A program made the position numbers and the translations under genes. A stretch of 33,925 nt of DNA from an uncultured Opitutia bacterium (GTDB lineage: Bacteria; Verrucomicrobiota; Verrucomicrobiia; Opitutales; Opitutaceae): the NCBI GenBank assembly GCA_903877135.1, contig CAIRCN010000080.1:1-33925 (forward strand), written 5' to 3'. The notes under the pieces were generated by a model. That model did not search any database, was not told the DNA's origin, and saw nothing but the letters and a program-made list of their open reading frames with translations. Below, piece by piece: positions 8,513 to 16,656 of this stretch. Position 1 is the stretch's first letter; each line of letters starts with the position of its first letter.

Positions 8513-9352
8513 TCAGCGGATACCGCGGCGGATAAAGGCCAGACCGTCGGTGTAGACGTCCTTGGGATCGGCGAAGAGGTCGCGCCAGACGCGGGTGGCA
8601 GCGGCGAGATCGGGCAGCGACCGGCCAAAAGCCTCGATGACGAGCCAGCGATCGTAGCGAATTTTTTTCAACATCGCGAAAGTCTCGGCCCACCTCACCT
8701 GGCCTGTGCCCGGCGTGCCGCGGTCGTTTTCGCTCAGGTGCACGTGCACGATGTGTTGGCGCACCGCCTCAAGCGCGGCGGGCGAGTCTTTTTCTTCGAT
8801 GTGCGCGTGGAAAGTGTCCCACATCATGCCACAGGCGGGATGATTGATTTCGCCGACCCATTTCGCGGTGTCGGCGGCCGTGGTGAGAAAGTAGCTTTCA
8901 AAGCGGTTCAGGTATTCGACGGCGAGCGTCACTTTCACGGCGGCGGCGTGGTCGGCGACCTGATGGAAAGTCTCGATGCCGCGCAGGCGCTCGTCGCGCG
9001 TGGGCGCCGTGCCGCTGAAAACGCCGAGCGGCGAATGCAGCGGACCGCAGAGCACCTCGGCGTGAAATTCGGCGCAGCGGTCGAGCACCCACTTGAGGCG
9101 GTCGACGGCAGCCTGCCGGATTTTCGCATCGGGGCTGATCGGGCTGGCCTCCGGCGCCATCACGGTCACGGCGGTGGAGCCGAGGCCGAGGTTGCGCAGT
9201 TTTCCACCGAGCGACCGGTAGTCCGCCGACGTGCCTTCGAAGACGGGAATCTCGACGCCATCATAGCCGGTCTGCTTCAGCGCGGCGAGGAGTGGGTCGT
9301 GGGCTTCGGAAACCTTCGCGGTCCAAAGCAGGAGGTTCATGCCGATTTTCAT
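8513..9352 (-). CDS. TIM-barrel sugar epimerase of the D-tagatose/D-psicose 3-epimerase type
   Basis: A 279-residue AP-endonuclease-2-like TIM barrel, the usual length for ketose 3-epimerases. The metal ligands can be placed: E146 (VEYLNRFE), D179 (MMWDTFHAHIEEKD), H205 (HVHLSENDRGTPG) and E240 (LVIEAFG). Their spacing (33, 26, 35) equals that of E150/D183/H209/E244 in Agrobacterium D-psicose 3-epimerase. The enzyme should move a proton at C3 of a free ketose or a keto-sugar in the cytoplasm. Its ATG overlaps the stop of the preceding propeller gene by four bases, so translation is probably coupled. It is the last gene of a three-gene operon that starts with a Gfo/Idh/MocA oxidoreductase. The natural substrate cannot be told from sequence. 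Confidence 0.85.
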   Translation of the reverse strand: MKIGMNLLLWTAKVSEAHDPLLAALKQTGYDGVEIPVFEGTSADYRSLGGKLRNLGLGSTAVTVMAPEASPISPDAKIRQAAVDRLKWVLDRCAEFHAEVLCGPLHSPLGVFSGTAPTRDERLRGIETFHQVADHAAAVKVTLAVEYLNRFESYFLTTAADTAKWVGEINHPACGMMWDTFHAHIEEKDSPAALEAVRQHIVHVHLSENDRGTPGTGQVRWAETFAMLKKIRYDRWLVIEAFGRSLPDLAAATRVWRDLFADPKDVYTDGLAFIRRGIR

Positions 9353-10452
9353 GCGTTGCCTTGGTTGAAGTAGATGGCGAGTCCGTCCTTGCCCGGCGCC
9401 ACGACATCGAGTCGCCCGTCGCCGTCAAGGTCGGCGACGGCGAAATGAATGCCGAGGCCCTTGCCGGTGCCGAGGGGGCCGAAGTCGATGACGTGTTTCG
9501 CGAAGGACTCGCCGGTCCACTTGAAGACATACCAGCCGTAGGGATCCTTGTCGCCGCCATCGCCCTGCGGGTGGGCGCGGAAGCGCTTGCCGGTGATGAG
9601 CTCGTCTTTGCCGTCGCCGTCAATATCCACCCATTGGAGGTCGTGATACTGGCTGCTGAGGGGATCGATCTCGTGGCGCGTCCATGTGCGCTTGCCGTCG
9701 GCATCGAGCTGGTAGTCCCACCAACTGAGGCCGTAACCATGACCCTCGCCGAGGATCAGCTCGTTCTTGCCGTCGCCGTTGAGGTCGACGACGAGGATCG
9801 GCACGCTGGGCGCGCGGCCGAGGTCGAAGTCGGCGTGCCAGATCCACTCGCCGTTGTAGGGATCGGCGGGAGCTTCGAGCCAGCCGTCGCGGAGGATGAA
9901 GTCGCCGCGGCCGTTGCCGGTAAGATCGCCGAAGCCGAGACCGTGGCCCTGATCCTTGTTCTCGCGGCCAGACATCCTGAGCTTGTGCGTGGCGAACTTG
10001 CCGGTGCCTTTGCCCCGCGCGTCGCGGATGAGCTTGTAGACGACCAGAGGGGCGCCGGGAGTGTTGGGAACGATTTCCAGATCGCCGTCGCCGTCGACAT
10101 CCCACGCACGGGTCGACTCGACGGAGCCGGTCTGCGCAATGATGTGCTCGGGCCAGTCCTTCGTGTAGTCGCCGGTGTTTTCGCGCCAGCGGAGGGTCTG
10201 CCCCCACCAGCCGCCCGTGATGTAGTCGAGCCGGCCGTCGCCATTGATGTCCATAGCGATGGTGGAAAAATCGTCGTAATATTCGTCGTGCGCGGTGACG
10301 CCGCCGATCTTGTGCTGCTGCTTGAAGTCAGGGCCTTGATACCAGAAGCCGCCGCTGACGATGTCGGGAATGCCGTCGCCGTTGACATCAAAGATGCCGG
10401 CCGACTCGTAACGCTCGGCCGAGAGGACGCGTTTATGAAATTGGAGGGCCAT
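9349..10452 (-). CDS. FG-GAP/VCBS repeat propeller protein without signal peptide
   Basis: A 367-residue protein with seven calcium-loop motifs of the D-x-N/D-G-D-G-x-x-D/E kind: DVNGDGIPD, DINGDGRLD, DVDGDGDLE, DLTGNGRGD, DLNGDGKNE, DIDGDGKDE and DLDGDGRLD. Seven motifs fit a seven-bladed beta propeller. The ATG at 10452 lies two bases after the stop of the upstream oxidoreductase gene. The protein starts MALQFHKRVL with no signal peptide, so it is probably cytoplasmic, unlike most FG-GAP proteins. Similar propellers form the catalytic part of fungal aldos-2-ulose dehydratase, so a dehydratase or lyase acting on a keto-sugar is one inferred possibility. A structural or binding role cannot be excluded. 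Confidence 0.82.
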   Translation of the reverse strand: MALQFHKRVLSAERYESAGIFDVNGDGIPDIVSGGFWYQGPDFKQQHKIGGVTAHDEYYDDFSTIAMDINGDGRLDYITGGWWGQTLRWRENTGDYTKDWPEHIIAQTGSVESTRAWDVDGDGDLEIVPNTPGAPLVVYKLIRDARGKGTGKFATHKLRMSGRENKDQGHGLGFGDLTGNGRGDFILRDGWLEAPADPYNGEWIWHADFDLGRAPSVPILVVDLNGDGKNELILGEGHGYGLSWWDYQLDADGKRTWTRHEIDPLSSQYHDLQWVDIDGDGKDELITGKRFRAHPQGDGGDKDPYGWYVFKWTGESFAKHVIDFGPLGTGKGLGIHFAVADLDGDGRLDVVAPGKDGLAIYFNQGNA

Positions 10453-10454
10453 GG

Positions 10455-11516
10455 TCAGACTCCTTTGAGCATGCGGATGTATTCGCGGGCGATCTTGATG
10501 TCTTCGAGCGCCTCGGGGGCGAGGCACGGTGCGGGCGCTTCGCCGCGGACCGCCTTGATGAAGTTGAGCGCCTGATTGCGCATGGCGTGCATCCACGGCA
10601 TCTGCGGGTGCAGCGTGACGGGGACGGCGCCCTGACCCGGGTCCTTGAGAATCTCGACAGTGCCGGCGCGGTTGTGCGCGAGCGGGGCGGGCAGCGAGAG
10701 CTTCACGTAGCCGCGCTCAAATCCGACGAGCGCGGTCTCCTGCCAGTCGATCGTCGTCTGATAAGCCGCCATCTCGATGGTGCAAGGAACGCCGCTCGCG
10801 CTGTGCGCGACAAGGAGAACTTTCGCAGGATCGGCGTAGGAAACCTTGTAGGGCTCGCCGACGAGGAAGCGCAGGAGGTTCACCTGATGGATGTAGTAGT
10901 TCACGAACGCCTCGTATTCCTTGGCGGTCGCCGCGTCCATGTCGGCCGGCGGGGGATCGAGTTCGAGCGCCGGGATCGGATCCACGCTGTGAATCGTGTC
11001 GGTCCAGCCCGCGGCGACCCAGTCGCCCGGCGGCATGGAGACGCGCACGTAGGTCAGTTTACCAAGTTCACCGGAGGCCTTGAGTTCATCAATGGTCCGC
11101 TTGGCATACTCGGTCGCGGGGTCGCTGCGCTTGTGGTAACCGACCATGTGCCACGTGCCGCTCTTCGCGACCGACTCGACGATGCGTTCGCCAACCGCGA
11201 CCGACGCCGCGATGGGCTTCTCGGTGAAGATTGGCACGCCCGCGCGCGCAATCTCGGGCACCAGAATCCCGTGCCGGGTGAAGGGTTGCGAGGCAACGAT
11301 AGCATCGACCTTTTCGGCCGCCAGCATCTCAGCGATGGTGCGGTAGACCTTGGGCACGTTGTATTTCTTGGCGACGGCCTGCGCCTGCAGGGGGCGCATT
11401 TCGGCGAGGGCGACGACTTCACAGTCGTCACGCAGCGTAGCGTAGTTGCGGAGATGAGCGGCCTGGCCCATCCCGCCGACACCGGCGAAAGCGAGGCGAA
11501 TTTTCTTTTGGGACAT
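10455..11516 (-). CDS. Gfo/Idh/MocA-family NAD(P)-dependent oxidoreductase
   Basis: A 353-residue protein. The Rossmann domain begins KIRLAFAGVGGMGQAAH with the G-x-G-G-x-G loop at residues 12-17. The family EKP motif with its catalytic Lys is at 99-101 (FTEKPIAASV). The C-terminal half has the family's open-sheet domain with YYIHQVNLLRFLVG. Such enzymes oxidise a sugar, cyclitol or glycoside hydroxyl, or reduce the ketone. It is the first gene of a three-gene operon with the propeller and the ketose 3-epimerase-type gene (2-bp gap, then 4-bp overlap), and it is divergent from an AraC-type regulator that may control it. The specific substrate is unknown. Confidence 0.88.
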   Translation of the reverse strand: MSQKKIRLAFAGVGGMGQAAHLRNYATLRDDCEVVALAEMRPLQAQAVAKKYNVPKVYRTIAEMLAAEKVDAIVASQPFTRHGILVPEIARAGVPIFTEKPIAASVAVGERIVESVAKSGTWHMVGYHKRSDPATEYAKRTIDELKASGELGKLTYVRVSMPPGDWVAAGWTDTIHSVDPIPALELDPPPADMDAATAKEYEAFVNYYIHQVNLLRFLVGEPYKVSYADPAKVLLVAHSASGVPCTIEMAAYQTTIDWQETALVGFERGYVKLSLPAPLAHNRAGTVEILKDPGQGAVPVTLHPQMPWMHAMRNQALNFIKAVRGEAPAPCLAPEALEDIKIAREYIRMLKGV

Positions 11517-11591
11517 AAGAACTCACAGACTATCAGCATTCGGAGCTGGCGTGAATGGCGGGCGTTGCCAAGACTTGTCGGAAATTGCCCT
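11517..11591. promoter_or_regulatory. Divergent control region between oxidoreductase operon and AraC gene
   Basis: Seventy-five bases separate the two divergent ATGs. An AraC regulator adjacent to a catabolic operon normally binds here. TTGCC occurs twice within 25 bases (in TTGCCAAG and AATTGCCC), but I see no convincing operator or promoter boxes. Confidence 0.4.
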
Positions 11592-12374
11592 ATGAAAGCC
11601 TCCGTCTGTGAGTTCCTGAGCGCCGGTGAAGTGCAGCCGCAGCGCGACTGGCACATGCCGAGCCACAGCCACCGCATCCACGAGCTCATCGTGGTGCTGG
11701 GCGGACGGATGACCCTGAAAACCCCCGGCGAAACCGTGCAGGCGGAGGCGGGCGACCTGCTGTTCTACCGCGCCGGTGTCGCGCACGAGGAAACCTCTGA
11801 CCCGGCCGATCCCGTGAATACGTTTTTCATCGCCTTCAAGGCGGACGCGCCGCTCGTGGCAAATGTTGCCCTGCGCACACGCGATGCCGACGCGCGCGTC
11901 CGGCAGATGGCGGCGTGGCTGCTGCGCGACCAACGCTCCGGCGTCGCGCCCGAGCGCCTCCATCCGCTGCTCGCAGCGGTGCTGGGCGAGGTGCGGCGGC
12001 TGGGCCACTCGCCCCGCGACCCGTGGCTGGAGGAGATGCGGATGCACATGGAGCAGAATCTGGCGCGCGCGATTTACTTGGACGATCTGGCCCGGCGGGT
12101 GCGCATGAGCAAATTTGCCTTCGTGCGGAAATTCAAGCGGCTCGGCGGGCGCACGCCCATGCAGGAATTGCAGTTGATGCGGGTAAACCGCGCCCGGGCG
12201 ATGATGCTGGCGTCAGGCCTTCCGGTAAAGGCTATCGCGCCCGCGGTCGGGTTGAACGACGAATACCAGTTGTCAAAATTGTTCCGGCGCCATTTTCACC
12301 TCTCGCCCCGCGAGCTGCGTACACGCTCGCCACGCGATCGTGATGGAGCCGGCGCAACCAAGCGGGCGTCATAG
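11592..12374 (+). CDS. AraC-family transcriptional regulator with cupin sensor domain
   Basis: A 260-residue protein. Residues about 15-80 form a cupin-like ligand-binding barrel (HMPSHSHRIHELIVVLGG, then AGDLLFYRAGVAHEE). Residues about 145-245 are the double helix-turn-helix DNA-binding domain (IYLDDLARRVRMSKFAFVRK and PVKAIAPAVGLNDEY, followed by FRRHFHLSPRELR). The frame stays open far upstream, but the ATG at 11592 begins the recognisable protein and lies in the divergent intergenic region; the upstream extension is antisense to the oxidoreductase gene. It probably senses a sugar and controls the divergent operon and perhaps the isomerase gene downstream. Confidence 0.88.
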   Translation: MKASVCEFLSAGEVQPQRDWHMPSHSHRIHELIVVLGGRMTLKTPGETVQAEAGDLLFYRAGVAHEETSDPADPVNTFFIAFKADAPLVANVALRTRDADARVRQMAAWLLRDQRSGVAPERLHPLLAAVLGEVRRLGHSPRDPWLEEMRMHMEQNLARAIYLDDLARRVRMSKFAFVRKFKRLGGRTPMQELQLMRVNRARAMMLASGLPVKAIAPAVGLNDEYQLSKLFRRHFHLSPRELRTRSPRDRDGAGATKRAS

Positions 12375-12377
12375 GCC

Positions 12378-12389
12378 CCATCCGGATGG
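12378..12389. repeat. Perfect 12-bp palindrome CCATCCGGATGG
   Basis: It lies 3 bp after the AraC stop and 53 bp before the isomerase ATG. With no loop it is not a terminator; it could be an operator half-site pair or chance. Confidence 0.3.
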
Positions 12390-12441
12390 ACAACGGGCAG
12401 CCAAGCCGCATGTTCGCAAAACCTCACCTCACTACGCCACT

Positions 12442-13329
12442 ATGAGCACTGTCGCCCAAACCCGCACCGGTGATTTTCCCATCGGACTCCGTCTCACCGG
12501 CACCCTGGCCGCCCGACCTGTCGCCGAGACCGCGGCGTGGGCGCGGGCTAACGGCTTTGGTTGCGTGGATATCTACGCCAACCAGTGCAGCACGATCCCT
12601 GCGTGGGAGCAGGCGGGCATGCCCGTGGGCACAATCGATCTTTTTGGCAACGAGTGGACCGGTATGCTTTCGGCCGACGCGGGCAAGCGTCGGGCGACCG
12701 TCGCACTCGCCGTGCAGGCCGTCCGCGCCAGCGCTGCGGCAGGTGCGAAAATCCTTTTTGGCGTGATGCTAGCCGAGGACGTAAAGCTGCCGCGCAAGGA
12801 GACGTTCGGCTACATGGTGGAGAGCTACGGCCAGATCGGTAATGTGCTGAAGGAAACCGGCACGCGTCTCGCGATCGAGGGCTGGCCGGGCTGCAATGCC
12901 CACTGCTGCACGCCCGAGTCCTACCGCGCCTTCCTCAAGGAGATGAACAGCGACGCCTTCGGTATCAACTACGACCCCTCTCACCTCATCCGCATGGGCA
13001 TCGATTCCTTGCGCTTCCTCGAGGAATTCGGCGAACAGGTTGTTCACATGCATGGCAAGGACACCTGGCTCGACGCCGAGCGCGTCTACGAACTCGGCCG
13101 TGAGCAAGATCCCGTTTTCGTCAAGGGCTTCCCGTGGGGCGGCTCGTTCTGGCGCTATACTGTCCCCGGCCACGGTATTGCGCCTTGGACCAAGCTCCTT
13201 GAGATCCTCGTGCGCAAGGGCTACAAGGGCGCCGTCTCCATCGAGCTCGAGGACGTGAACTTTAACGGCGCCCTCGATGGCGAGCAGCGCGGCTTCATTG
13301 CTAGCCGCGATTTTCTGCAGACCGCCTGA
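12442..13329 (+). CDS. TIM-barrel sugar phosphate isomerase/epimerase family protein
   Basis: A 295-residue AP-endonuclease-2-like TIM barrel (IolE/xylose-isomerase-like fold). Probable metal ligands are E146 (AIEGWPGC), D178 (INYDPSHL), H204 (VHMHGKDTW) and a Glu in VSIELED near 268-270. The NYDPSHL and HMHGKDT motifs are typical of the subgroup found with Gfo/Idh/MocA oxidoreductases, for example in inositol and 3-keto-sugar metabolism. The ATG at 12442 was chosen because upstream codons look non-coding. It follows the AraC gene in the same direction (67-bp gap) and is followed by a strong terminator, so it ends the transcription unit. It is clearly different from the 3-epimerase-type gene at 8513. 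Confidence 0.87.
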   Translation: MSTVAQTRTGDFPIGLRLTGTLAARPVAETAAWARANGFGCVDIYANQCSTIPAWEQAGMPVGTIDLFGNEWTGMLSADAGKRRATVALAVQAVRASAAAGAKILFGVMLAEDVKLPRKETFGYMVESYGQIGNVLKETGTRLAIEGWPGCNAHCCTPESYRAFLKEMNSDAFGINYDPSHLIRMGIDSLRFLEEFGEQVVHMHGKDTWLDAERVYELGREQDPVFVKGFPWGGSFWRYTVPGHGIAPWTKLLEILVRKGYKGAVSIELEDVNFNGALDGEQRGFIASRDFLQTA

Positions 13330-13335
13330 GTTGCC

Positions 13336-13376
13336 GCGGGGGCAAAGTGGTGCTTGTCGCCCCCGCTTTCGTTTTT
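13336..13376 (+). terminator. Rho-independent terminator after the isomerase gene
   Basis: GCGGGGGC (13336-13343) pairs perfectly with GCCCCCGC (13359-13366) across a 15-nt loop, followed by TTTCGTTTTT. It sits 6 bp after the stop codon. Confidence 0.85.
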
Positions 13377-13387
13377 ACGCTACCGCT

Positions 13388-14221
13388 GTGCCCCGGGTTG
13401 CCCCGTCCTCGTTTCGCTTTCGCCTGATCCTTGCTCTTGCGAGCAGCCTGCCGGGCGGATTCTGCGCGGGTCGCGACGTGACGACGGCTTGGGAACTGGT
13501 CGCGCGCCATCTGCCCGGCGACGCCCTCGCGCAACTCGGCGCGGCGAGCGCAGACCCCAGCCGCGAGGCGAAGTTGGCCCGCGCAGTCGCACAGATGGAC
13601 AGCCAGCCCGTCACCGAGGCGCGCTTGCAGCAAGTCGCAGAGCAACTGACTACATTGGCGCGCGGCGACGACGAGATCGCGGCGGCGGCGGCCTACCTGA
13701 CCGGGCGGCTTTACCAGGTGCATCTGCCGACGCCCGATCCGTCGCGGGCGGCCCATGAATATGAGCAGCTCGCGGCCCGCCACCCCGGTAGTTACTGGGC
13801 GCAGCTCGGCTTGGTGAAACTTGCCCTGCTCGTGCTCTACGTGCTGCCCGAGCCCACGGAGCCCGCGGCCCGGCTCGCCGTGGCCGTAGCGCTGCTGCCG
13901 CGACTGACCGCACCGGAGTTGCGACGTGACCTGCACATCGTGCTCGGCCGCGCCAAACTGTTTCACGGCCGGCCCGGCACTGAAGTGTTGGAGCAACTGC
14001 TCGCGGCCGACCGCATCGGCGGTTTGAGCGGCGTTTCGCGCGCGGATCTGCAGCTGCAGATTGCAGAGTTGTCCCGTCGCGAAGACAACTGGGCGCAGGC
14101 ACGCGACTATTTCTCGCGCTTCCTCGCCGAGAACGAAGTCGATGCACGCGCCTATCAGGTGAAGGAAAAGCTCGCGGAGATCGCGGCACACCTGCGCACC
14201 GGGAAGGCGGCACGGCCATGA
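13388..14221 (+). CDS. Secreted helical-repeat (TPR-like) protein of unknown function
   Basis: About 277 residues from a GTG at 13388. The start is uncertain, but the stretch directly after it is basic then hydrophobic (RFRLILALASSLPGGFCAG), as in a signal peptide. The remainder is Ala/Leu-rich paired helices with TPR-like spacing, such as AAAAAYLTGRLYQVHL, then AAHEYEQLAARHPGSYWAQL, and near the end DNWAQARDYFSRFLAENEVD. Its last bases overlap the ATG of the solute-binding protein gene (ATGA), indicating translational coupling and a joint function. It may be a periplasmic scaffold or partner of that binding protein. Confidence 0.7.
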   Translation: MPRVAPSSFRFRLILALASSLPGGFCAGRDVTTAWELVARHLPGDALAQLGAASADPSREAKLARAVAQMDSQPVTEARLQQVAEQLTTLARGDDEIAAAAAYLTGRLYQVHLPTPDPSRAAHEYEQLAARHPGSYWAQLGLVKLALLVLYVLPEPTEPAARLAVAVALLPRLTAPELRRDLHIVLGRAKLFHGRPGTEVLEQLLAADRIGGLSGVSRADLQLQIAELSRREDNWAQARDYFSRFLAENEVDARAYQVKEKLAEIAAHLRTGKAARP

Positions 14222-15825
14222 TGAAGCCGAGCAAATCGCGCCTGACGCTGGCGCTGTTCGCCACAGGCTACGTCCTCGCAATCTGCTGGGTGTTCACCCG
14301 CTCGACTCCGCTGGCGCCGAAACGACCGGTGACGGTCCGCATCGCGCACTGGCAGATCGAAAAAGGACCGCCCGATGGTTTCGACGCGGTGATCCGCCGC
14401 TACGAGGAGCTGAATCCGCGCGTGCATGTCGAGCAAGTCGCGGTGCCCTCGGCCGTTTACCGCCTGTGGCTGCGTTCGAACCTGAGTGGCGGCATGGGCA
14501 CCGACCTCGTCGAGTTTGGCTATTTCATCGGCGGCGTGAACGACATTCCTGTGCGGTATTTCGAGCCGCTCACCCGCCTGATGGGCGAACCCAATCCCTA
14601 CAACCGCGGCACGCCCCTCGCCACTGTGCCGTGGAGGCTGACCTTCGCCGACGGGCTTTATTTCGAACTCACCCAAAGCCCGGAGATCGGCCAGATCTAC
14701 GCCGCCACCCTCTCGCAGGGCAGCATGCGGCTGTTTTGCAACCGTGAGCTGCTGGAGAAAATCGCCGGTCTTGGAACTGGCGCGCCCAAAACGCTCGCCG
14801 CCTTCCGCACGCTTTGCGCCCAAACCGCCGACTATGCGCGACGGACCGGCGCGGTCGTGCACCCGCTGGCCGGGTCGCTCAGCAACGGCCAATGGATCAT
14901 CGACTTTACCATGATGGGCAGCGTCTCGGGCATGAACCTGGACCTCGACCGCGAAGGCTATCTGGCGCGCGCGCCGCGGCAGGCGATGACGGATTATCTG
15001 CTGGGACGGTGGAACTACCGCCGGCCCGAGCTGCAGGCAGCGCTCGCGCTGGCCCGCGAGATGGCCCTGCAGATGAAACCCGGCTTCGCCCAACTCGGGC
15101 GCGACGACGCCGTGCAGGAGTTCATGCGCGGCGAGGCGCTGTTTATTTTCAGTGGCACCTACGACGCCACCAGCCTGAAGAAGCTCGCGCCGTTCACCGT
15201 CGAGGCCATGCGTTATCCCCAGCCGCAAGCGGACGATCCCGTGATCGGCCGCTATATCCGCGGCCCGTTTCAAGACGGAACGATCGCCACGAGCATGGAA
15301 ATTTACCTGAACAAGGACAGCCGGCACAAGGACGAGGCCGTCGATTTTCTACGCTTCATCACGAGCCAAGAGGGCGGGCAAATTTTTCAGGAGCACAGCG
15401 GCTGGCTGACCTCGGTGCGCGGCGTGCCAGCGCCGCCCGAGCTCGAAATCTACCGCCCGACGGGCGAGGGCTACCACACCGGCATCCAATACATCGGCAT
15501 TGGACCCAACTCGACGATGAAGTTCTGGCAGCACCTGCACCTGCTGGTCGGCCCGCAAGGCAGCGTGGACCGGTTCGTCGACGCGTTGGAAAAAGACCTG
15601 CCGGAGGCCGTCACGGCAGACCTGCGCCTCGAAGTGAGCGGCAACCTCACTGCCTTGCGCACCGTGGATTCCGAGATCGTGGCGATGAGCGTGCTCAACC
15701 GGCTGCAACCGCTGGATGCCGACCGGGTGAAGCGCCAGCATACGCTCGCCAGCAGCCAGACACTCTCCGAAGCCAACGGCTGCGAATCCGCCTGGGTGCT
15801 CGCACGCCACGGCTACCAGCCGTGA
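14218..15825 (+). CDS. Membrane-anchored extracellular solute-binding protein (family 1)
   Basis: A 535-residue protein. Residues about 8-26 form a hydrophobic N-terminal segment without an obvious lipobox or cleavage site, so it is probably membrane-anchored. The rest follows the fold of carbohydrate ABC-transporter binding proteins: VTVRIAHWQIEKGPPDGFDA then YEELNPRVHVEQVAVP at the N-terminus, EFMRGEALFIFSGTYD in the middle, and SRHKDEAVDFLRFITSQEGG near the C-terminus. It should bind a sugar or oligosaccharide in the periplasm. The ABC permease and ATPase genes usually found downstream are absent; a secreted-protein relic on the other strand follows. It is translationally coupled to the helical-repeat gene before it. 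Confidence 0.85.
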   Translation: MMKPSKSRLTLALFATGYVLAICWVFTRSTPLAPKRPVTVRIAHWQIEKGPPDGFDAVIRRYEELNPRVHVEQVAVPSAVYRLWLRSNLSGGMGTDLVEFGYFIGGVNDIPVRYFEPLTRLMGEPNPYNRGTPLATVPWRLTFADGLYFELTQSPEIGQIYAATLSQGSMRLFCNRELLEKIAGLGTGAPKTLAAFRTLCAQTADYARRTGAVVHPLAGSLSNGQWIIDFTMMGSVSGMNLDLDREGYLARAPRQAMTDYLLGRWNYRRPELQAALALAREMALQMKPGFAQLGRDDAVQEFMRGEALFIFSGTYDATSLKKLAPFTVEAMRYPQPQADDPVIGRYIRGPFQDGTIATSMEIYLNKDSRHKDEAVDFLRFITSQEGGQIFQEHSGWLTSVRGVPAPPELEIYRPTGEGYHTGIQYIGIGPNSTMKFWQHLHLLVGPQGSVDRFVDALEKDLPEAVTADLRLEVSGNLTALRTVDSEIVAMSVLNRLQPLDADRVKRQHTLASSQTLSEANGCESAWVLARHGYQP

Positions 15826-15857
15826 AGTTGGCGCAGGCAGGCCGCCAGTGCTGCACT

Positions 15858-16466
15858 CTATGGCATGAGGAAGATTTCGGCGAGGGCAACGCCTGTGGTG
15901 CCACCAACGCCCGAAACGTGCGCGCTGTAAACGCCGGGCGGCAGCGTCACCAGGAGCGCGGCGTCCTTGCTCGTGTCGGCCGCGAGGGCACCCGCACCGA
16001 CTGCCGCGCAGGCGTTTTTCAGCACCGAGGTGCCGCCCCAGTCATCGTTGCTCGCGATGACGGTGCCGGTGTTTTCGGTGGCTGGATGTTCGTCAGCGCT
16101 AGCGTGGCGCCTGTCGCGCCGGCGGCGGCGAGGGCGACGCCGTTGAGCAACCATTGATATTGCGTGCTGGTGAGCTGCTTGAGGTGGCGACGGGGGGCGT
16201 GAGGGTCAGCGAGGAGCCGGCCTTGACCACGTCAGTGCGCGACCGGTCTGCGCGGACGCCGATGCGAGCGGAATCTGGCGGATGCTATTCGGATACGCAA
16301 CACGGGGCAAATTTGCCGTTGCAGCCAAGCGACCGGGCAGCGCAGCAGCCGCGATGACCAGAACGACAACCAGCGCCCAGCACAGGGAGCATGTTACACG
16401 GCGGGTGCGCGCGGAGCGGAGCGAGGATGCGGGCGAAATAATTCTGATCAAACGGGCAATATGCAT
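15858..16466 (-). pseudogene. Relic of a secreted Ig-like/NDNW-repeat protein
   Basis: Read on the minus strand from ATG 16466, a signal peptide is intact (CWALVVVLVIAAAALPGRLA). Frame changes then follow. KAGSSLTLTPPVA and QYQWLLNGVALAAAGATGA continue as an Ig-like domain in other frames, and a third change joins GTVIASNDDW to SKDAALLVTLPPGVY and VSGVGGTTGVALAEIFLMP, ending at a normal stop. The last part closely matches the C-terminus of the intact metalloprotease at 18194 (GTVIASNDNW, SKDAAMVVTL, VSGVGGTTGEALIEIYLMP). At least three frameshifts and a large internal loss make it non-functional as one protein. It is a decayed paralogue sharing the same C-terminal module. Confidence 0.75.
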
Positions 16467-16505
16467 CGCAGAAAACGGACCTGTCTTCGGCAGGTTGGGA
16501 CCTCG

Positions 16506-16524
16506 TGGCACCAAAATTGTGCCA
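16506..16524. promoter_or_regulatory. Inverted repeat TGGCAC-N7-GTGCCA, possible operator
   Basis: A perfect 6-bp inverted repeat with a 7-bp A/T-rich centre, 132 bp before the symporter ATG and 39 bp upstream of the relic start. The size and symmetry suit a dimeric repressor, but no regulator can be assigned. Confidence 0.35.
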
Positions 16525-16656
16525 AAATCGCCGGCTCTGGTCCGCTTCTTTCTGACATAACGAAGATCTCGGCCGCGCCCAGCCAGGGAAATTTCCGCAA
16601 GTTCATTCAGGCCAATTCAAGTTGCCTCATGCCGTCCGGCAAGTTGCTCTGCCTCG

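Noticed and set aside
9292-10575. 427-codon plus-strand frame opposite the propeller gene
   Set aside because: The repeated Ala/Val/Glu pattern mirrors the calcium-loop repeats on the other strand; only the minus-strand reading gives recognised motifs.
10587-11591. Long open frame on the plus strand running into the AraC gene, which would give a 595-residue protein
   Set aside because: The first 335 codons are antisense to the well-supported oxidoreductase gene and have no recognisable domain; the AraC protein starts cleanly at 11592.
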